A stretch of DNA of 64,000 nucleotides from Gammaproteobacteria bacterium (lineage in GTDB: Bacteria; Pseudomonadota; Gammaproteobacteria; GCA-001735895). A program made the translations under genes and the position numbers. The notes below the pieces were generated by a model. The model was not told where the DNA came from and ran no database searches. It was given only the letters and a program-made list of their open reading frames with translations. Of this stretch, positions 58,708 through 64,000 are shown in pieces (within the stretch, counting starts at the first letter, position 1; the number at the start of each line of letters is the position of its first letter). The stretch lies in assembly GCA_030066085.1 (NCBI GenBank), contig JASJCI010000001.1, positions 196,380 to 260,379 of the forward strand, in the 5' to 3' direction.

Positions 58708-61232
58708 GACTTGTCGCCGGTGTCGACCGGGGTTGGCCGGGCGATGCCGTAACCCTGGCTGTAATCCACACCGATATCGCGCACGGCCTCCAGGCACTCG
58801 TCCGTCTCGACGAACTCGGCTATCGTGCGTTTGCCCATGACGTGACCGATGTCGTTGATCGACTTGACCAGTTCGAAGTTGATCCGGTCGTCGACCATGT
58901 CGCGCACGAAGAAACCGTCGATCTTGAGAAAATCGACCGGCAGGGTTTTCAGGTAGGCGAACGAGGACAGGCCGCTGCCGAAATCGTCGAGCGCGAAAAA
59001 ACAGCCCCGCTCGCGCATCTGGTCGATAAAATAGGTCGCGCGCGACAGGTTGGCAATGGCCGCGGTCTCGGTGATCTCGAAGCACACCCGGCCAGGCTCG
59101 GTGCCGTGCGACTCGATTTCGCCGCTGACGAACTTGAGAAACTTCTCGTCGGCAATCGACATGCCGGACAGGTTGACCGTCAGGCGCATGTCCGGGTTGC
59201 GCGCCAGCCAGTTCAGCGAGTTGCGCACGACCCAGCTGTCGAGTTGCGTGACGAGGTTGTAGCGTTCCGCCGCGGGCATGAACAGATCGGGCAGTATCGG
59301 GAAACCGTCTTCGTCGATCATGCGCACGAGCACCTCGCTGAAGTCACCCTGCTGCGCGAGCTCGGGATTGAGCGTGTGGATCGGCTGGTGATAGAGCACG
59401 AAGCGCTCCTCGTCGAAAGCATGCGTGATATCGACGATGCGCTGCATTTCCTGGTGGCGCTGGGCCAGTTCGAAATTATCGGCGCTGTAAACGTGGATGC
59501 GATTGCGGCCGGCGTCCTTGGCGGCATAACAGGCGGCATCGGCCGAGCGCATGACGTTGGCGATGTTACCGCTGGTAAAGTCGATCGGGATTACGCCGAT
59601 ACTGGCGCCGAGACGGAAATTACGCCCGGCCCAGATGAAACGAAACTTGTCGATGCCGTCGCGTACGTTTTCCGCCACGCGGTTGGCCTGTTCGAGCGAA
59701 CAGCGTTCCAGCAACAGGCCGAACTCGTCGCCGCCGAGACGGGCGATGGTATCGCGTTTGCGCACGATGTCCTTCAGCAGGGCCGAAATCTGGCGCAGCA
59801 GTTCGTCACCGGCATCGTGTCCGCAGGTATCGTTGACGACCTTGAACTGGTCGAGATCGATGTAACACAGGGCGTGTTCGCCCTCGTCCTCGCGGCAGCT
59901 CTTGATCACCCGCGCGAGGCGCAGCTCGAACTCGCGTCGATTGACCAGGCCGGTCAAGGGGTCGTGCGAGGCCTGGTAATTGAGCTGCTGCGACAGCAGG
60001 TGCGACTCGGTAATATCGATGCCGGTACCGCGGTAACCGGCAAACCTGCCGTTATCGTCGAATTTCGGTTTGCCACTGACGCGCACCATCAACTCCGACC
60101 CGTCGTGGCGCGGAAACGCGTATTCGAAGTTGGAAAAGGGTTCGTGCGCGGCCAGCCGGGCATAGAGCTGGCGCCAGCGCTCGGACTTGAAGTTACTGCC
60201 GGGCGAAATTTCCTCGCGGGTCTTGCCGAGAATCTGCTCGACCGGGGTGTGCTCGTGATCGGGATACTTGCCCGACAGGTAGGTATAGCGAAGCTCCGCA
60301 TCCTGCTCCCAGAACCAGTCCGCACCGGTTTCGGCAAAATCGCGCAAGCGTTCTTCGCTCTGGCGCAGGGCCAGCTCGATCGCCTGCTGCGCGGTGGTAT
60401 CGCGCGCATGCACGATCACGCTGCCATCGCCGTCCTCGCCGCCGAGGCACTTGCGATTGACGTGCAGGGTGCGAACCGACCCGTCCTTGTGGCGGAACCG
60501 ATAGGTGCCGGCGATGATGCGCCCGGGGTAATCTCGTGCCTGCTGCATCGCGCGCTCGATCTTTGCGCGATCCTCGGGCAGCGCATGTTCCCCGACGATA
60601 CCGGAACCGAGCTCTTCGACCGTGTAGCCGAGCACCCGGCTGACCGCACGGTTGAGAAACCGCATCTGGTTATTGTGGTCGACGATACAGACGATATCGC
60701 TGACGTTGTCGATGATGGTGCGGAAGCGGGTCTCGCTGTCGCGCAACTGTTTACGTGCCGCCGCCGATTCGCTGATATCGAAGCCGACACCGCGGTAGCC
60801 GAGGAAAACCCCTTTCTCGTCCAGCGCCGGTCGGCCGCAAAGCCGCAACACCCGACCCGACTCCTCGGTCAGTGTCAGCGACGCGGAAAAACCATCGGCA
60901 GCCTTGAGCGCGGCGTTGGCGCGAACCCAGTCCGCGTCATCGGTTACCCTGGATGCGAGCGCTTCGTGCAGGGTGCGGCCGATGATCTTCGCTTGCGGCA
61001 GGCCGGTGGCTTTTTCGAAGGCCCCCGAGAGATAGGTAAAGCGCAGGCCGGCATCCATTTCCCAGAACCAGTCGGCAGCGCCGATCGCCACGTCGCTGAA
61101 GCGAAAAAGCTGCGGTTCGATACCGCCGCCGGGACGCGGTGGCGAACTGGATTTCGCCCGCTCGACGGCGGGCCGAATATCGATGGGCCCCTTGTTGCTC
61201 ACTTGATCACTTGTTGTTATCCCGGGCGGCAA
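58704..61232 (-). CDS. PAS-PAS-PAS-GGDEF-EAL cyclic-di-GMP signalling protein
   Basis: Cytoplasmic sensor of 842 residues without membrane segments. Three PAS domains occur at about residues 45-165, 165-285 and 290-410 (repeated WFWEMDAGLRFTYLSG / WFWEQDAELRYTYLSGKY and YRGVGFDI / YRGTGIDI). The GGDEF domain carries an intact RLGGDEFGLLLER, with a downstream I-site not apparent. The C-terminal EAL domain has EVLVRM in place of EAL, but the catalytic residues are kept in TVNLSGMSI, FEITETAA, DDFGSG and LKIDGFF. A bifunctional or phosphodiesterase role is possible. Start TTG 61232 has GAGG upstream; GTG 61202 is an alternative. Confidence 0.9.
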   Translation of the reverse strand: MPPGITTSDQVSNKGPIDIRPAVERAKSSSPPRPGGGIEPQLFRFSDVAIGAADWFWEMDAGLRFTYLSGAFEKATGLPQAKIIGRTLHEALASRVTDDADWVRANAALKAADGFSASLTLTEESGRVLRLCGRPALDEKGVFLGYRGVGFDISESAAARKQLRDSETRFRTIIDNVSDIVCIVDHNNQMRFLNRAVSRVLGYTVEELGSGIVGEHALPEDRAKIERAMQQARDYPGRIIAGTYRFRHKDGSVRTLHVNRKCLGGEDGDGSVIVHARDTTAQQAIELALRQSEERLRDFAETGADWFWEQDAELRYTYLSGKYPDHEHTPVEQILGKTREEISPGSNFKSERWRQLYARLAAHEPFSNFEYAFPRHDGSELMVRVSGKPKFDDNGRFAGYRGTGIDITESHLLSQQLNYQASHDPLTGLVNRREFELRLARVIKSCREDEGEHALCYIDLDQFKVVNDTCGHDAGDELLRQISALLKDIVRKRDTIARLGGDEFGLLLERCSLEQANRVAENVRDGIDKFRFIWAGRNFRLGASIGVIPIDFTSGNIANVMRSADAACYAAKDAGRNRIHVYSADNFELAQRHQEMQRIVDITHAFDEERFVLYHQPIHTLNPELAQQGDFSEVLVRMIDEDGFPILPDLFMPAAERYNLVTQLDSWVVRNSLNWLARNPDMRLTVNLSGMSIADEKFLKFVSGEIESHGTEPGRVCFEITETAAIANLSRATYFIDQMRERGCFFALDDFGSGLSSFAYLKTLPVDFLKIDGFFVRDMVDDRINFELVKSINDIGHVMGKRTIAEFVETDECLEAVRDIGVDYSQGYGIARPTPVDTGDKS

Positions 61233-61370
61233 TCAGCCTCGCCCGAATCGCGCAAACCTGCTAGTTTATTGGCTTCGACGAAGAAGTCTAGCGCCATAGT
61301 CTACCAGCGCTGTACTCTGCCCGCGATAGCGGTAGACTGGCAACCTTAACCAGCAACGAGGATTCGCAAC

Positions 61371-62549
61371 TTGCTGCACGCCAAGCTCAGCCACCAGGAC
61401 AATGCCGGGGTACACCCGGCGGGGACGTACCCGGCATCACTCGATGCCCTGTTCGGCCAGCAAGCGGCCGAGGCGGCCTGGCGCGAAATTTCTTCCTGGC
61501 CCGACTACAGTCCGACCCCGCTGCTCGAGTTACCCGAGCTGGCGACCGAGGCCGGAATTGGCCGGCTCTGGTACAAGGACGAGTCGCAGCGCTTTTCTCT
61601 CAGGAGTTTCAAGGCCCTGGGCGGCGCTTACGCCGTCCTGCGACTGCTGCAGGACATCGTGGCCGACAGGACCGGTAAACGACCCGACCTCGAAACCTTT
61701 CGCAGCGGTGCCTGCGCGGAGTTGATCGCCGATACCGTGATCAGCTGCGCAACCGACGGCAATCACGGTCGTTCGGTGGCCTGGGGCTGCCAGCAGTGCG
61801 GCTGTCGCTGCGTGATCTATATTCATCGCGACGTGTCCGCTTACCGTGAACAGGCCATGGCCGCGTTCGGCGCGGAGGTAGTGCGCATCGATGGCAATTA
61901 CGACGACTCGGTGCGGCTCGCGGACGAGGACGCAAAGCGCTACGGCCGCATCATCGTCTCCGATACCAGTTACCCCGGCTACATGGATATTCCGCGCGAC
62001 GTCATGCACGGCTACAGCGTCATGCTGCGCGAGGCGGTGCAACAACTGGCCGGGGAAATACCGACGCATGTCTTCATCCAGGGCGGCGTCGGTGGCCTCG
62101 CCGCGTCCGTGTGCGCCTATTTCTGGCAGACCTGGGGCGCACAGCGACCACGCTTCATCGTGGTCGAGCCCGAACAGGCCAACTGCCTGCAGCAGTCCGC
62201 GCGGGCCGGCGAAGCGGTCGTCGTGCACGGCGACCTGGAAACGCTGATGGCGGGACTGGCCTGCGGCGAGGTATCGGCACTGGCCTGGCCGATACTGGAA
62301 GCCGGCGCCGATGATTTCATGACCCTCGGCGAAGCCGCGGTGGCACCCGCGATGCGCCTGCTGCACGATCGCGAACCGTCGATCGAGGCCGGCGAATCGG
62401 CGGTCGCGGGTATTGCCGCCGCGCTGATTGCAAGTGCGGACCCCGCGCTTGCGCAGCGCCTGCAACTCGACTCGCGCAGCCGCGTCTTCGTCATCGGCAC
62501 GGAGGGCGCAACCGACCCCGAGGTATACCAGGAGCTGGTCGGCACGTGA
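61371..62549 (+). CDS. Diaminopropionate ammonia-lyase-like PLP enzyme (fold type II)
   Basis: PLP enzyme of 392 residues from TTG 61371 (GAGG nine bases upstream). Features: PTPLLELPELATEAGIGRLW, the lysine 81 in RSFKALGGAYAV, CATDGNHGRSVAW, VVRIDGNYDDSVR, IQGGVGGLAASV and EPEQANCLQ. These match diaminopropionate ammonia-lyase (YgeX), which turns 2,3-diaminopropionate into pyruvate and ammonia. Related members act on other amino acids, such as beta-hydroxyaspartate or threo forms. Its stop overlaps the peptidase gene start by GTGA, so it is first of an operon. D-serine or D-diaminopropionate use would fit the D-amino acid theme. Confidence 0.87.
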   Translation: MLHAKLSHQDNAGVHPAGTYPASLDALFGQQAAEAAWREISSWPDYSPTPLLELPELATEAGIGRLWYKDESQRFSLRSFKALGGAYAVLRLLQDIVADRTGKRPDLETFRSGACAELIADTVISCATDGNHGRSVAWGCQQCGCRCVIYIHRDVSAYREQAMAAFGAEVVRIDGNYDDSVRLADEDAKRYGRIIVSDTSYPGYMDIPRDVMHGYSVMLREAVQQLAGEIPTHVFIQGGVGGLAASVCAYFWQTWGAQRPRFIVVEPEQANCLQQSARAGEAVVVHGDLETLMAGLACGEVSALAWPILEAGADDFMTLGEAAVAPAMRLLHDREPSIEAGESAVAGIAAALIASADPALAQRLQLDSRSRVFVIGTEGATDPEVYQELVGT

Positions 62550-63718
62550 CCCTGCAGCCGCCGCCGCGGGGTTTCGAAACCCGCGAATTCGAAGCGCGCT
62601 GCGAGCGTGCGCAGGCCATGATGCGCGCGCTGCAGGTCGACGCCCTGCTGCTGACCACCGAACCGCAGGTACGCTATTTCAGCGGATTTCTGACCCAGTT
62701 CTGGCAAAGCCCGACGCGGCCCTGGTTCATGCTGTTACCGCTCGAGGGCAAACCGGTTGCGGTTATTCCAACCATCGGTGTCGAAGGCATGGAAAATACC
62801 TGGCTCGAAGACATCCGCAGCTGGTCTTCACCGGATCCCGCGGACGACGGTATTACCCTGCTGGGCACGACCATCGACGAACTGCCGCGGCGCTTTGGCA
62901 GCATCGGCGCGACCCTCGGCGTCGAGAGTCACCTGCGCATGCCGGCGCGTGACTTCGAACGGCTGCGCAATCTTACCCGGGGTCTCGCATGGATCGATTG
63001 CAGCGAACTGATGCTGCGCCTGTGTGCGCTCAAGTCGCCCGCCGAGGTTGCCAAGATTCGGCATGCCTGTCTGCTGGTCTCGGACAGCTTCGATGCGCTG
63101 CCGCATTTCGCCGCCAGCGGCATGAGCGAGCGCGATATCGTGCGCGCGATGCGTATCGATTTGCTGCAGCGCGGCGCCGACCTCAGCCCATATATGGTGG
63201 CCGCTTCCGGACCCGACGGTTACGGCGATATCATCATGGGTCCGCGCGATCGCCGACTTTCTGCCGGCGATGTTCTGATCATCGATACCGGCACGGTCTA
63301 CGATGGATATTTTTCGGATTTCGATCGCAACTTTGCCTTCGTCAGTGCGTCCAAGCTGGCGCTGGAAGCTTACCGGACGATTCACGCCAGCACCGACGCC
63401 GGCCTTGCAAGTGTGCGCCCCGGCACTCGCGCCTGCGACGTCTGGGCCGCGATGTGGCAGGTACTCGAAGCCGGCGGTGCGCAGGGTAACTCGGTCGGCC
63501 GCATGGGCCACGGGCTGGGTTCGCAGTTGACCGAATGGCCGTCGCTATCGCCACTGGACGAAACCACGCTCGAAGCCGGCATGGTCATCACCCTGGAACC
63601 GGGCATGAGCTACCGCGAGAACACGATGATGGTGCACGAGGAAAACCTGCTGGTGACCGAGGACGGCGCCGAACTGCTGAGCCGGCGCGCGCCCCCCGAG
63701 CTGCCGATAATCGACTAG
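62546..63718 (+). CDS. M24-family Xaa-Pro peptidase-like hydrolase
   Basis: Pita-bread-fold metallohydrolase of 390 residues from GTG 62546 (GTGA overlap). Metal-binding residues: Asp pair in IIDTGTVYDGYFSDFDRN, His in MGHGLGSQLTE, Glu in TLEPGMSYRE, Glu in EENLLVTEDG. The N-terminal creatinase-type domain reads VRYFSGFLTQFW near residue 45. Usual activity: aminopeptidase P or prolidase; the M24 fold also includes creatinase, ectoine hydrolase (DoeA) and DMSP lyase DddP. I see no signature that would identify DddP, so it is left as peptidase-like. It is co-transcribed with the ammonia-lyase. Confidence 0.87.
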   Translation: MTLQPPPRGFETREFEARCERAQAMMRALQVDALLLTTEPQVRYFSGFLTQFWQSPTRPWFMLLPLEGKPVAVIPTIGVEGMENTWLEDIRSWSSPDPADDGITLLGTTIDELPRRFGSIGATLGVESHLRMPARDFERLRNLTRGLAWIDCSELMLRLCALKSPAEVAKIRHACLLVSDSFDALPHFAASGMSERDIVRAMRIDLLQRGADLSPYMVAASGPDGYGDIIMGPRDRRLSAGDVLIIDTGTVYDGYFSDFDRNFAFVSASKLALEAYRTIHASTDAGLASVRPGTRACDVWAAMWQVLEAGGAQGNSVGRMGHGLGSQLTEWPSLSPLDETTLEAGMVITLEPGMSYRENTMMVHEENLLVTEDGAELLSRRAPPELPIID

Positions 63719-63729
63719 AATCCCGACCG

Positions 63730-64000
63730 ATGATCAGTTTCCTGACCCAATTGAGCCAACAGCGTCGCTTCTGGGCCGCGCTGGTTGCGATCGGCATCGC
63801 CCTGGAGCTTGCGGCGCTGTACTACCAGTACGTGCTCGATGAATGGCCCTGCGTTATCTGTATCCATATTCGGATCTGGATCGCCGGCTTCGTGCTGCTC
63901 GGTATCGTCGCGCTGTGCCTGCCGCCCTCGCGCTGGAGCAGCCGGATTTTTCACGGCCTCAACCTGCTATTGATGATCGGCCTGCTGGAGCGCAGCTGGC
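63730..64000 (+). CDS. dsbB: Disulfide bond formation protein DsbB-like (partial, 3' end outside)
   Basis: Start of an inner-membrane disulfide-generating protein, 90 residues visible up to the window edge, reading frame open. The first helix ALVAIGIALELAALYYQYVL is followed by the catalytic pair Cys-Val-Ile-Cys in EWPCVICIHIR, as in E. coli DsbB (CVLC), and then a second helix. DsbB reoxidises DsbA and passes electrons to quinone. It starts 11 bases after the peptidase gene and is likely in that operon. Confidence 0.88.
   Translation, partial: MISFLTQLSQQRRFWAALVAIGIALELAALYYQYVLDEWPCVICIHIRIWIAGFVLLGIVALCLPPSRWSSRIFHGLNLLLMIGLLERSW

Noticed and set aside
58842-61349. 835-codon open frame on the plus strand opposite the PAS-GGDEF-EAL gene
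   Set aside because: It is a mirror of the GC-rich minus-strand gene: no domain, low-complexity basic/acidic composition, whereas the opposite strand shows GGDEF and EAL motifs.
62546-63718. DMSP lyase DddP for the M24-family gene
   Set aside because: DddP is an M24-fold enzyme and would fit the theme, but the N-terminal domain and length here look like ordinary Xaa-Pro peptidase-type proteins; I saw no DddP-specific feature.
1-64000. tRNA, rRNA, CRISPR array, prophage or insertion sequence
   Set aside because: None found by eye on either strand: no clover-leaf-like run, no regular repeat-spacer pattern, no integrase or transposase motif.

Overview
The window (64 kb, GC-rich, densely packed, both strands used) reads as chromosome of a free-living, probably marine, heterotrophic gammaproteobacterium. 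The clues are the mix of PpnN, NudC, a DUF1127 protein, a PIN-PhoH protein and GcvA-type LysR regulators, together with many genes for methylated osmolytes and sulfur compounds. I cannot name the genus. There is no rRNA, tRNA, CRISPR array, phage or insertion sequence; the only mobile-looking DNA is two short palindromic repeat regions.

Layout. 1-2.7 kb: the end of a peptide-type ABC importer (permease plus double ATPase). 2.7-5.1 kb: a beta-propeller glycosidase-like protein and a sulfatase, convergent. 5.1-9.7 kb: a ProU-type quaternary-amine importer (binding protein and fused double permease leftward, ATPase rightward). 9.8-12.2 kb: both subunits of an aconitase X enzyme plus an SDR. 12.3-18.7 kb: a methyltransferase, an RND efflux pair, a LysR regulator and a DUF1127 protein. 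18.7-28.2 kb: housekeeping and lipid genes (NudC, a TPR protein with a shortened relative beside it, a class III CoA-transferase, PhoH, PpnN, MOSC, a phospholipase D lipoprotein). 28.2-31.3 kb: a DMT transporter and an AcuI-like acryloyl-CoA reductase, divergent from a GntR regulator. 31.4-39.6 kb: ManC, a double thioredoxin-fold protein, an Ald2-like aldolase with MtnA, an O-methyltransferase, a GST, ferredoxin-NADP reductase, a Nudix enzyme, DUF1289 and a radical SAM protein. 39.8-52.4 kb: a long rightward series with DmdA, MetY, a hydrolase, a two-domain beta-oxidation enzyme, an acyl-CoA ligase, then DUF1445, PxpABC, DUF4392 and a D-amino acid transaminase. 52.4-58.7 kb: 5-FCL, a LysR, and an MttB / dimethylglycine-dehydrogenase-like / HD-oxygenase operon. 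58.7-64 kb: a PAS-GGDEF-EAL protein, a diaminopropionate ammonia-lyase-like enzyme, an M24 peptidase and the start of DsbB.

How it fits together. Several blocks appear to serve one lifestyle: importing and dismantling methylated osmolytes (betaines, DMSP) and recovering methylthio groups. The most striking signal is a nearly identical 22/23-nt element containing the palindrome TTGTC-A-GACAA. It lies in the acuI-gntR intergenic region and again, about 9.5 kb away, in front of dmdA. This suggests that the GntR protein controls both the demethylation and the cleavage side of DMSP or acrylate metabolism. A second coherent module joins both halves of the D-glutamate cyclase (DUF1445 and DUF4392), 5-oxoprolinase PxpABC and a D-amino acid transaminase, which looks like a route from D-amino acids to glutamate. 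A third couples an MttB-family methyltransferase with a GcvT-type flavoprotein and a PhnZ/TmpB-like HD oxygenase. All functional statements are read from sequence motifs and family knowledge; no database search was possible.
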